Below, in pieces: positions 48,936 to 61,100 of a stretch of DNA of 64,000 nucleotides. The DNA lies in assembly GCA_013398055.1 (NCBI GenBank), contig VZRS01014296.1, positions 248,001 to 312,000 of the forward strand, in the 5' to 3' direction. Under the pieces are notes generated by a model. The model saw nothing but the letters and a program-made list of their open reading frames with translations. It was not told the DNA's origin and searched no databases. This stretch comes from Ifrita kowaldi. Lineage: Eukaryota > Chordata > Aves > Passeriformes > Cinclosomatidae. Numbering within the stretch: the first letter of the stretch is position 1; each line of letters starts with the position of its first letter. The translations under genes were made by a program, and so were the position numbers.

Positions 48936-51900
48936 ACTTTGAGCCTCTGGTAAAGTGCAGCAGACAACATTCACTGGTGATTGCTCCAAGTCAGGAGACA
49001 CGGAGCTGGGAGCCAATGTGTTCAACCACGCACACTGCTATGACAGTAACTGCACCTGCTCCATGGCCAACGTGCTCCCACTTGCACATGAAGATGGTGA
49101 TAAATCCCATTGATTCAGATGCCCTCAGAGGAGGATCAGACCCCACAGTGTGGGCAGGTTCATAGGGTACAGACAGCCATATCCAGTGCCCATGGAAAAG
49201 AATTCTAAAATTAGAACTGCAATTTTCTTTAGGAGCTCTTCCCCCTCCCTGTGCATGTCAGGAAGGCAACTCTGTCTTCCATGACTTCCAGGCAAACAAA
49301 GGGCCAAAGAAAAATAATTCCCTTGCTCAGGAGCTTACCATACAATTCCCATTCAATTATTATTCCCAAATTAATTGGAATGACAATTCAGAGAGACTAC
49401 TGGCTTGCAGGGGCTTTTGTGATAAAAGTCAGATCATAAACATGCTTTTCTTGGATAAAAGATTGCCTAAACACTATCCAGCTGCCACTGAGCATCCCCT
49501 TGGTGAACATCTTGTCATTCCTAATACAAAACCCAGATAATATGTTTACTACAAAAAGAACTGGATTGGTAACCAGCCCTTTTCACCTCTCCTCTTCCCC
49601 ACTGTGCTCACACCCACACACCTCTCTGCAATGCTTCTAAAAATCATTGATGGGGACTCTGCTCCTTTCTACTGTGATCTGCATTTTATTCCACTACTGG
49701 ATGAATCCACGTTTATCCAAATGGGTTAAAGAAACACTTTTTCACCTGGTTTTACTGCAGAAATATTCTCAGCAAGAAGTCAGGATTCTTTTTCAGTTCG
49801 TGTCCTCCCTTAGAGCTCTGCCTGCTCCCACCTCTGCCATACCAGTTCAGTGACATCTTCTCTGCCCTGGGTTGTCAATATACACAAAAATGAAGTTCAT
49901 GCACTGAAAAGGTAACCTGCCAAGACAAAAGGCTGTGCAGAAGTTAATAGCTGCACTATTTGCCAGACCGAAGATTAAGCAACAGTCTCAGACCTGCATT
50001 TCTTAAAGTGATGTTTTCATTAAGCAGGATAGATACTCCTGAAGAAAATGCCAACAACCAAGATTTCAAGCATAGGTGCCTAAGATTAGGCTCCTAAACC
50101 CTATTTAAATCTTTAGGCAAATGGCCTGATCTTCTTGCGTATTCATCACAGAGTGACCCAGCCCACCTTCACTAGGAACTGAGGGGTGCGAGGCTCCTGG
50201 GAAAACAGGAATGAAAACAGGAAAAAGTCAGGCCCTTTCCTAGGGTACCTGCTGGTAGAATAAAACAGGTAGTTTGAAGTCAGCACTTTCAAAAACTATT
50301 CCCTCCATCCTTTTACATCAGTTTCAAGCCTACTGCCCAACACATTTGATACTGAAAAGCAAATTATACCTGCATACATGAATGCATGAATTTACCTCTC
50401 AATTCAATTTAAAAGAACTTTTCACAATAATATAGAAAAATATTAACTGTATTAAAAGACCCACCAGAGTGTATGAGCAGATGCAGTCAGACCTTGGTGC
50501 CACAGTGTGAGCTGAGTCCTGGGCAGGTGGGGTTTGTTCATTGCACAGACTCCTGGTTTTAGGGAGACAAGGTGTGTTTCCCAAGCCTGCTCCAGCTCCC
50601 TTGGCAGGGTCGGGCCTGCTGGGATACAGACACATTCCTAATCTGGGCACTTCTAAGAGGGCATTTACAAAGCACCTTCCTACAATGGGATTTGACAGCA
50701 CGTACATTAATCTCTCCAATTAGAGCTATTTGACTCTTGCAGGGTATGTAGGCAATTTACATACTAATAACAAAACTGCTAGGAAATATTAAATGACACG
50801 AGGTGAGACCCACACAATTTTGATCAGCTACACAGCAGCAGGATCAAGAGCCTCCTCACATCAACCTTTGTTTCCCTTATAAGCCAAAAGCTTTCTAAGA
50901 ACCTTTCCAAGGCTTTATTGGGTTACAATGAGGGTAATTATAGCACTGAGATGAATCCAGTGGCTCTCTTGTAATGAAATACAGCCAGTTCCAGCTACTT
51001 GAATGCCAGCCTGACTTGGCAGGGCCCCACAGACACTGTTCTTTCATGTGTTTTTTGCCAATCCCGAGGGATGAGGCGACTGCTCCCCAGTCCCAGGCAC
51101 CCTCACAGGCAGGATGGGAGAACCCAGTGCTCAAAGGAGGCCTGAAGAGTGAACAGTGTTTGCAAACCAGCAGAAGGATCTCTCAAGAAAACTTTTGCCA
51201 TAAAAGTTTGGGGATAATGGAGGACTTTCAGCTTTCTTAGTTATTTCAGAATTTATTTCAACAGACACTGCACATGCATTGTATTGTGGGGAAGCGAAAG
51301 AAAAGCAGAGGTGATGGATCTAAGAAAAACTTCTGCTAAGAAAAACTAGAATCACCTAGAGCATAAATTTGGCTGATTGGGCCTTTCTGCACTCATATGA
51401 TGCTATTCTTAGGTGGAGAGTGTCTATCTCCTTTAGCTTACTTTCCATACAGGAATTCTACAGATTCTAGGCCAAGAGGACACATGTACCTAATGGTACA
51501 GGCACCAGCTGAGCTCCAGCCGCTGGGCAGTGCAGGGCTACAAGGGAGACAAGTGCAGGGGAGAGGAACACGACAGAATTCAGCCATCTATTCTGAAATA
51601 GAATATGGGGGGAAACACCAATTTTCGTTGCTGGAGTACTGACATAGGGCACCTGTGCAGGTGCTGAATTTTTCAGTGGCAGTTAGGAATGAGTTAGCAA
51701 AAAACCAAGGTTGGTGCAACTCTGAGTTGTCACCACTGACGCAAGCTCAGCACAAGGCCCTCGGAACCACCCCCTGAGCCTTTTTTCCCCACTTCTGACA
51801 CCCATGGCTACATCAGCAGCATTATGAAGTTCACAGCTGTTCTGCAAAACAGTTTGCAAAAGACAGTTCAGCTGCAGAAGTAATGAGGGCAAAAAGGAAT

Positions 51901-54900
51901 AAAACACAAGATGTTCTTAGGAGAGAGCAGCCCAGACAGAATCTCCAAATGTGTTGCCTGGGAGGCCAAGCTCTGCCATCTGCACCTTCAGCCACGGCAC
52001 AGGCAGTTCCTGAGCTGCTGTGACATCCCTTTCCAGAGCAGAGCACACGGCTACTGGTTTGGGAAGGAGAGAAAAAGTTACATGAAACATCTTTGGCAAT
52101 TAAAATTCTGCTGGACAGCAATGTCACACCACATCACCGGAGGAAGAAGTGAACCCTCTGGAGAAGTGGTTACACACCCTGGTATTGTGACTTAGACATG
52201 TTCTGCCCACTTGGTGCCTTTACAGGCATTTGGCAGAACCTAGAAATAATCACAGCTCTGAAGGCAATTTTTATGCAAAGCAGAGCTCTAAAACTTGTTA
52301 AAAAAATATCCACACAAACAGCACTAAAGGTCACCTGTCCCTGTTTTGGGAATGAGGGAAGGGGAGGAAAAGATCAAAAGGATTACCTGAATGGACTTAT
52401 AAAATCCCACCTTTTGGAGCTGTTTCAATGTGACTCTTACTCACTATTTTGATTGGAAAGAGCAAAGAACAAATGTTGAGGGTAGGAGGAGAATATACAA
52501 ACAATTACAGAAAATGCACATTTGGACAACTTGTTTGCTTAGCATTCAGTTACTGCAAGGGACGCAGATTCCCTGCAGCAGGAACGCTGCAACACAATCA
52601 ATCTCAATAACGAGCAGCTTCCAGCAGCAGCACTTTCCAATGTAGATAGAGCAGCTGATTTAATAACTTTTTAAAGCCCTCCATTTTTCTCTTACTCATA
52701 CTTAGTTGGAGCCATAGAAAACAACTGGCGTTTCAGTTGAGGCCTGAAAACCTTAGTTCCTTCACTGGCTGTGTGCCAGGACTCTGTGACTTTCCCTAAC
52801 GCAGGGATGTCTGAAATGTAATTTCTGAAATAGCTACTGTGCAGCACAGCCCCCTCTAGCATGAAGTTAACCCCTCCATGCAGAATTTGGTGACACCCAC
52901 TAAGAAGCAAAATCAAGACATGCAGAAAATGTTAAGAAATTCTACTCCTCTTACAAACCCTAGTGAGGAAGTTCCATCTTTAAGAGACAGCACCAAGCAG
53001 CTGATGGAAACAGCTTCCCTGCCACGGAGGCAGAGGCTCCCCGGGCTGTTCCACGCAGGTGCTGTATCTCTCCATGGCCTCTGTCAACAGCTCTCAGTGA
53101 GACAGGACAGGGCAGCTCCAGAGAGGCCCAGGCACAGCTCAGATTATCCAGTTGCTTGGTGGGAGTGTTAGTCCTGCTAAATGCAGGAAAAAATATGAAA
53201 AATACACATCCTTTGCCCACAAATTGCAACGAAAAGAGAGAGGCATTTGAAAAGATGGAATGACTAGTCAGTGTGATCCTGCTCATTTCTAGGCACTGAC
53301 TTCCACACAGGAGATTGGAGTAGGAGTAGGAAGGAGTTTGTCATGGACTGCTTGTATCATTTACAGAACAGCATTTGGCATCTCTTGCTCATATGCCAAA
53401 TACATGCCTGCACAGTGCGCCAGATGCAGCTTCTGATGAATTTTTTAAAAAGGAATTTAATGCTGACATAACAAAAGTGATAAATTGCTCAAGTGTTTGC
53501 AGGGCAAATCCTGAATGTACTGATAGAGAAACACATGGAGCTGCTGAAATCCTGCCATGGTTGAAGTACTTAGGACTTCTGCAAGCTTATGCATTCATAT
53601 CCAATAGCAAAAATCTCTTCTCGGACATGGGCTCTCTGGCACCACAGCAGCTTCCAAAAGATCAGTGTTACAATGGCCATGGCTAGTTTTTACAACCAGA
53701 AAAAGTTGCTCAGTCTTTCAGAATACAAACCTTTATTTTAAGGACAATTATTACACTGAGTATCACAAAGTTTCTCTATTATTTCCCACAATAGTCACAT
53801 TTCGCTACCTAGGTTTAAGTCAGACTTCAGAACAGATTTTTCAAAAATGAGGTAGACAGAGGGAAGAACAAAAGCCTGCAGTAGCTGAATTATGCTATTT
53901 ACAGTGACATTAGACATTCACAGTCATTACAGGGATATTGTGCTTTATGATCCTTATTATTTACTGGGACAATCAGGCAAGATTCACAACACTTTACAAT
54001 TCACTTGCCAATATCTTCCTCAGGCTTTGGCTTTAAGGTGCTACTGGGAACTACACCATGACAAACAATGGAAGTTGGCTGCACTGGTCATGTCCTGTTT
54101 GGTACCTGGCATGATACTGTGACAACAGATACCACATCCCAAATCCCCTCCACTTTGGAGATAAGAGTTCAAATGGACAGGTATATTTAAGTGTTTTACT
54201 GCTCACTCACAAGAGCAGATACATAACCCAGGCCTGAGGATACACTGAAGAGCCTCAAAGTATTAGGGAGAGGCCATTAACACGTTACATATAAAACTAC
54301 CACAACCCTCCAGTCTTGAATCTGACATGACTTTGATAGTTTTTGCTTCTCTTGGTCATTTCAGACAACTTAAAACACTCTTTGTACTATCTACATTTTC
54401 CAAATTCTACAGGCAAATCTCATCCTGCTGAGAACTTATAGGCCTCCCTAATCTCCAGGAGATGTGCCTCAAAAGCTCCTGCCTTGTTGAGGTCAGCAGT
54501 CGTGCTGGTGACAGTTCTGTAGAATACCCTCTGGAGCTCCCCAACCCCACAGAGGACAAGGGCCTGGTTATGGATGGGGGAGGAGGGTTGCCATATGCCA
54601 ATGCATGAGCAATTTTTGACTTGCAGTCAAAAGCATCCAAAAAAGTCATTATGCAGGATTTTCTGCCATATGGAGGAATTGTGATTTGGCCTTTTCCCTA
54701 GCTGTATCTCATTAAGCAAAAAGGAAAGAAAAAAGGGAGGACGTTCTTTTCTTCAGTGCAAATCTCGCCCCAGAGTTCATCTTCCTTTGAGTTCATTGCT
54801 GGTACCTGGAAAAATAAGTCAGAGCAGAAGGAGGCTGTAAGAATCCAGGTGCTTGAGGACAGGGCTCTGTCCAATTCAAAAGGTTTTTTTCCAAGTCTTT

Positions 54901-55200
54901 TACACTTTGAACATGATTTCTTTCAGAGAAGAGGGAAGTGCTACAGAGAGACAGGACTGGTTCTACAGGGCTGAGAAAGATCAGAGTAGACAAAGAACCT
55001 CATGTTCCATGAAGTCTGCAGGGGTGCATTACAGTAAACAATGTTATTTCCATGTACTGCAGCATTCTGCACTAACAGCAATTTTGCTTGCGAGCCCTGT
55101 GGTCTGTTTTACTCAATGTGGAAGGTTTGTTTAATCTGAGACTTCACTGGGATTTTGCCCTTATTTTTTTTATAGAGACTGACGTGGCATTACCATAAGG
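48936..55200. other. Intergenic DNA downstream of SPNS3; no gene seen
   Basis: No recognisable exon on either strand. Open frames of about 100 codons (for example 50399-50719 and 52960-53286, both minus) lack domains. If SPNS3 uses a longer 3' UTR than the proximal candidate described separately, its distal part would fall here. Confidence 0.5.
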
Positions 55201-55215
55201 CAGACATTAACATGG

Positions 55216-55221
55216 TTTAAT
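55216..55221 (-). terminator. SPNS3: Candidate SPNS3 polyadenylation signal (ATTAAA)
   Basis: On the minus strand ATTAAA begins 81 bp beyond the SPNS3 stop codon. It is the commonest natural variant of AATAAA. A clear downstream GU-rich element was not seen, so a more distal site is possible. Confidence 0.35.
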
Positions 55222-55301
55222 GTTACAGAGATGATTCCGTGGCTGGTGTCCAAACAGGCCACCACATCTGGGTTTAACAGTTATAAAGACACACAGACAC
55301 C

Positions 55302-55469
55302 TCAGAGCCTTTGGGCTTCCTTCCGATCTTCCTCGACGTAGAAAGACGTCAGGAGGAAAAAGCCTCCTCCAAAGACCCCAACAAAAGCACAGATGATAAA
55401 GCTGTACTGCATGCTCCGGAAACTCCACTGCAACGACGGGACGTTCTTGGCCTGGATAGCGTTGGAGAT
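55302..55469 (-). CDS. SPNS3: SPNS3, last coding exon
   Basis: This is the C-terminal exon of spinster homolog 3, an MFS membrane protein related to the S1P exporter SPNS2, whose own substrate is less well defined. The exon starts after a CTCCCCAG acceptor with ISNAIQ in phase 0 and ends at TGA (55304-55302). It encodes 55 residues. After a short loop (PSLQWSFRSMQYSF), the hydrophobic segment IICAFVGVFGGGFFLLTSFY forms the last transmembrane helix, followed by a charged tail (VEEDRKEAQRL). The pattern FRS.Q.SF..CAFV...GGG.FLLT..Y.E.D matches human SPNS3 as I recall it better than SPNS2, which has GYALMLCPFVVVLGGMFF at this place. The tail is much shorter than the human SPNS3 tail, which continues for roughly 40 more residues. 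Confidence 0.93.
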   Translation of the reverse strand: MSNAIQAKNVPSLQWSFRSMQYSFIICAFVGVFGGGFFLLTSFYVEEDRKEAQRL

Positions 55470-58074
55470 CTGGGGAGTGAACAAGACTGCCATTAATCTG
55501 GGATAACACCTCCATCCTCTCCTGCCTTAAACAGCCTGCTTACAGTGTGGGCCTTGAAAAGAATAAAGGAGGCAGACAGGGATGAGAGCCTGCTCCCAAA
55601 GTTTGTCAAACCCAGCACACCCGTACTCCACTGCTCTCCAGCTGCCAACTGGTCAAGGAATCTCATGTTGTTTTACACCTTCAGTGCCTCCAGTCACAAG
55701 GGCAGGAAATACATTTCACCATTTCCTAGCCCATCTCCAGACTGCCGGCACCGGATGGGCATTTGGCAGTGACCTTTAGCATTTCTTGATCCTATTCAGT
55801 AACTTTCTGCCTCCCTTATTGGCATCCAGTGGATAGAAACAGGGGGTCAAGCAGCAATACAGGCACAAGCAGCAACACTCATAAGACAGGGAAGAGATGG
55901 AAATTAACCTGAGACAAGAGTGGGGTCTGCTTTAGAGCCAAAAGGCTTTTGAGGAGTTATGGAGTGACACTGTAAGTGGGAGGAAGAAAATACCAGGCAG
56001 GTGCTTTTTGCACTGGCGGGAGAATGAGGTTGTAAAGGCTGTAAATGATACACATTAGTTTTGTTTTTGAAGACAGAAGGAAAATCTGATTTCCAGAAAC
56101 TCAGTAAGATTCAACACTTAACCCAGGAACCTGAAATCTTTTCTTAGCATAAACAAAAAGATAAATGTTGAAAGCTGTCATTTTTATTCCCACATTTGTT
56201 CTTGATGGTTAGAATAAATGGTGTGACTTGAAATGCATAAATACAAGACTCTTCAACCTTTGCTGGGTTTGTATGATTATTTATGACAGTTTAGAAAGAT
56301 AAGAGCAAGATCAACTCTAAATGGGCACCTAGGGACTACAGCAAGCATAATGGCCACAATACAAACCTAATGCATTTAATTTTAAAATGCTTAGTGAAAA
56401 AATCTCTGGAGTGCAAAGGGAAGAAAAACAGGCTTTGAAAAAGAAAATTGTCTGATTCTTCAGCCAGATTTTAAGCTAAAATGTTGGCTGAAGCAGGTTA
56501 GGGAACACTATCAGGACATGAAAGCAGAAGATTTGGTGTTTAACCAACAGCAGTCATGGGAAGTGTTGGTGTATGGGTTCACAGAACATTCCAGAGGACA
56601 ATGTGCCCAGTACACAGGAACACACCTGGACACACAGCACTTTTATTCCTGGGTTATTGCCTCTGTTCTGTGTGAAGTTACAAGGTTACAAGGTTACCTG
56701 AGGTTAATCTCATCTGGATAAGCTTTTTTTGTCTTCACTCTTTTTGATGAGCTGCTCTTCAAGGTGACTTCTGCAGGTCCTGCACACAGTGACAGGCAGG
56801 ATGCAGCACAAAGCCTCAGCTCTGCCCGTGCCCGAAACAGGGCAAAGGACAGTGGGCAAGAAGCACAAACACTTTTATCTTTCAGGTAGAAAGCTTAAAT
56901 GAATAGATGGGTCAAAGGGAGAATGAACAAGACATATTTCAGCTTTTAGGGTACCTCCCATTTTTGCATCCCATTTCAGCCATTTTCCACAGCAATGTTG
57001 GTTGTGTTCCCACACACATACAGTCAGACAAGTGTGAGAGCAGGAGTTTCCTAACACCAACAAGCAAAGTGGTTTCTTCATTTGCCAAAAAAAGGAAGTC
57101 AGCAGGGGAAATCCCTCAGGGAGAGAGGCTGTCTTCTCTGCCAGACAGATTACACAGTTGAGACTCTGGGTTTCACCTGGCTGAGGACAAGGGGAACCTC
57201 CTGTGTGGCTGGGCCAGCAGCAGCTGTGCAGGCACAACTCACTTGGGCATTGCTGGCCCTGTCTAACCCTGACACTGTTAACATGGGGTGAACTTCTTTA
57301 AATAAACTTTCATACAAACACAATTTTAAAGCAACAACAAGGACTCAATCTTCCATGTCAAGGAAAGCAGAAAAGTCAAATGGGTGCTTTGTTAGCTACT
57401 GTGTCTTAAAATGAATGAAGGAAGGAAATGAGATTGACAGATATAGTCCACTGGAACTAAATTAATGAACTGCACAGAGAAAGCAGTGCGAGACTGATTT
57501 GCCCAGAAGCACCTAAGATCAAGTAAATGTAGGAATGGCAGAGAAATCAGGTCCCAAGAAATATGAGAATTCCAGGTTAAGGTGATTTGAGACCAGAGTT
57601 TTAAAGGTCAAGTAAAGACAACCATTGTACCACTTTTGTTCTGACTTTCAAGAGACCATTGACTAATTGCAAGATTTCAAACTTCAAGATTTGAACTAAG
57701 TCTTGGGCTTTAACACGTTTAATTAATTTCCATTAAACTCTTCACAAACTTAGCAGAAAGTGCTTAAATGCCATTACACTGTCTTTGCAAAAATGCGTGC
57801 CTTCAAAAATACACGAGTCTGCAAATTTAAAATAAAAGTAAATTTCTACATACTGCATAGAAGAACTCACACCTAAAAGCAGAGTCAGAGGACCAGGTGC
57901 TTCATGCAAGTAAAAACGTTTAGAAAAATGTCTCTGTGTCCTAGACTCAGGGCCAGCAATTTGAGAAATTTCTGGTTTTGGACCAGGTAGTGCCTATGAT
58001 TCTGTGAGTGGCTATCTTTCAGTTTCTAGAAGTTTTACCCTAAGGAAGGCTCAATAAGGAGAGAATTCACTTAC
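55470..58074 (-). other. SPNS3: SPNS3 last intron (2,605 bp)
   Basis: A phase-0 GT-AG intron between the two identified SPNS3 exons. The donor is GGGGTT|GTAAGT at the 58075 end, and the acceptor CTCCCCAG| is at the 55469 end. Joining the exons gives ...GSPYLVGV-ISNAIQ..., which keeps the family's SPYL.G.IS motif intact. The intron holds no recognised repeat or gene. Confidence 0.9.
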
Positions 58075-58173
58075 AACCCCGACGAGGTATGGGCTGCCTG
58101 CATCTCCCAGCAAATGGCTCACCAAAATCTGCAGGGCGATGGCTGTGGACTGCCGCCTCGGTGTCACCACATA
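58075..58173 (-). CDS. SPNS3: SPNS3, penultimate coding exon
   Basis: This 99-bp exon encodes 33 residues in phase 0 at both ends. It starts after a CTTTGTTTCAG acceptor with YVVTPRRQSTAIALQILVSH and ends in LLGDAGSPYLVGV at a GTAAGT donor. It covers the cytoplasmic loop and transmembrane helix 11 of the spinster/MFS fold. V(V/I)P.RR.TA.ALQ and H.LGDAGSPYL are hallmark sequences of the SPNS family. SPNS2 is very similar here, so the SPNS3 assignment rests mainly on the next exon and on gene order. Confidence 0.93.
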
Positions 58174-61100
58174 CTGAAACAAAGCACAGCCCCCAGGAGA
58201 GAGAACATCAACACAGAGAACTTCATGGGTGACCAGCTGCCTCTAGAATATCCCACAGACATTGATATAGCAACTTTTATGTATTTCATATTCAAACACT
58301 GTTTACAACTTCAGAGACAGAGAAGTTATACTGAGCAAAAGAGTACATTGCATGTTTTGTGGAGGAAAAAAACATTCAAGAAAGGAAGACACAGGAGAAA
58401 ATAACAATAAAGTAGCTAAACCATGACTCCTCTGCTTCCATACAGACTCAGAGCAGCTTGTATAGATCCATTTGGCCGTGCAACCAACAGAAGCCTCCAG
58501 CCAGTATCCCCTGCAGTCACGATTTGCTAATAAGGATTCAGCACTGACGGTCCCTCAGAAAAATATCTTATGATCTGTGTCAGCAGGCCTGCTCCAGATT
58601 GCTGGGGAAAAGTGGGGTATATGGAACCTGGAGGAGCTGTAAAGCACGTCTGCTAAGGCCTTGCAGACCCCTTGAAGAACGAGGGTGAGGACCCAACCTG
58701 CCAGACCAAAAGGTGGCTGGTGATGCTTTGGTGGCACTGCCTGTAACTGGGAACCACCTGAGACACAAGATACTGTAGTAACAACACCTCACACTGATTT
58801 TGTTCTTCCGTGCACAGAGTTTTAATAATGAGCTGGAGAAGATGTGATGCACATCCAGAACATAGTAAAGCACTGCATAGATCAGAACTATTTTGTCAAA
58901 CGAAATATAGTAATTTGGGGGTAATAAGAGCTCTTTGCCTGTGCTACTGAAGATCAACTGTGCCTGATGAAGTCTTTCAATAATACATTTATGCAAAAAG
59001 CATTCACAGTCAGAATGCTTCAGAAGCAATTTAAAACCTTCACAGCTTTGTTTTCCAACCACTTGCTCGTATCAGAAACAAAATGCTTAATATTTTCTCA
59101 GTCCTCTATTCCACAATTTGGAGGGCTTTCTTGAAACTCACCTAAATGTCACTAAGTGTGTCTCACGCACTAGTTAATAGAGTGACTGGTGTTTTTTACC
59201 AAGGGACAAATTCAAAGTGTATGACCTATACTGTGGCTCTATCACTGCATTCAAGGAAACATTAACATGCATGGTAAGCTGGATTTAAAACTAAAAAAAG
59301 ACCCTGCTCTCACATTTAATTTAGAGTTTTGGTCCTGCTTACCACGTACTGCAGCCAGTTTCAGTAAAGAACCAGACAACACTGGCAGTGCCCCTCTTAG
59401 GCACTTGGCTTCAACCTTGGGTACACAAATCACTTTTAAACCAGCATGTCTGCACCCAGTAGGAGAGCTCTGAGCGGCTGGATTAGAACAGACAACCTCC
59501 TTCCTTCCTTTGCACACCTGCAGCTAACGCGTACCCCGCTCCATTCCTAGTCCCTCCAAAGCAGATATTTCTAAGCATGGATAGAAGATTTATTTTACAT
59601 TAGGAATATTAAGGTAGAATGCTTCAACAACAGTAAATATTTAACCAGAGATGCTTTGGAGATCTCTCCAGAGTTACAGAAAACCACTGTGATGTCATGT
59701 TGCCACGACACTGCATCCAGCCCCATGACAGTGTAAGAGCAGAGTTATGTGAGATTAGCTGCTCTGAAATCCTTGTCACCCATGGGATGAAGGAACAATC
59801 CAGCAGCTCCTTCTCAGTGAGGCCATAGCACACCACGGCCTAGACTGAGGGTGTGCAGTCTACCCACGTTTTTTTCCTCTCAGAATCTGTCTGGATGATG
59901 AGCATGCACACTTTGTGAACAGGCTCTCTTGCACAGAGACAAAAAAACTATAGCAGAAAACTCTGAGCCTGGGAAGCAGACCTGGCTATGACAGACTGTA
60001 CTAGACTGGATACTGTCAGCTCTTGGCTCTCTGAGGATCTTATGTCATCTGTCCTAGACTCAAAATTTCTTTTATGGATAATGACAGGCTGTGTTTGAGA
60101 AATGCAAATCAAATATTGCTATGCACTTAGTATATCGTGGGCATTGCAAGCATGAGAAAAGCTAAATGTACTTTGGTTCTCCCAGTGCCCTGCACCACTT
60201 CCTTACTACCTTTATTTAATATCCCATATCTAACTACAAGAGACAGATGGAACAAAGCTGTAACAAGAAAAATACAAGAGAAGGATGGGATGTTTCCTAT
60301 AGTTTCAGGGCTCATACAAACTCTGCCCATGCTATTACTCAGGTTCTTCTGCACAACAGAAACTGTACTCAAGAGCTCAAGGCACTGAGGGATTCACTAG
60401 GAAAAGAAGAAACAAAAGACACCCTCCCACAGAGACTCTGAAGTAGCCATGGGGTCCTGCCTGGCCACAGTGGCTGCCCAGGACCCCACACCATGGCAGG
60501 AGTGCAGGTAACATCCTGGGAACTCCCCCTCCGAGGAGACCCAGCCCAGATGCCTGGACAGAGACGCAGGTGCCCCAAAGAGGTACAGTTTGCAGACCCC
60601 TCGTGCTGCCTCTGGAGGGTTCTGAGACCCCCCTGCAGACTCTGCCACAGAGCTGTCAGCTAAATAAGCAGATGGAACACACATGCTGGTGAACACTTCT
60701 GTACCTCCGAGGGCACTTCCAAAGACAGGGACACATTGGTAGCCTTCCCAAACCCCATACAGGCTTCAAGTTCCAGCATCTCCTACACTATTAGCTGCCA
60801 AAAACCTAAAAGACAGAGTTCCATAACCTCACAGATGGCAAACATATTTCATAATGAACACTCCACGTACAGCCTCCCAGTAAACCAGCAAGGCAGCTAC
60901 AGCACTTCTCCACTTGCACATTAGGACTGTCGTTGTACAGCAGATACCTTTGTGTTTACACTGAGTAGGAGGCACAAAGGTGGCTACATGCAATGCCTCT
61001 TGATGCCCCAGCCACAAAGGGAGGAAGTCCTTATCATTCAGTCAGCATCTTCCTTTGTCTTCAGCTCCACAGGTCGCAGCAGAAATTAATTCCTAGCTAC

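Noticed and set aside
58580..59062. 160-codon minus-strand frame in the SPNS3 intron
   Set aside because: It has no similarity to spinster transmembrane segments, and the expected exon motif (NWA..ADILL) is absent. It is probably chance.
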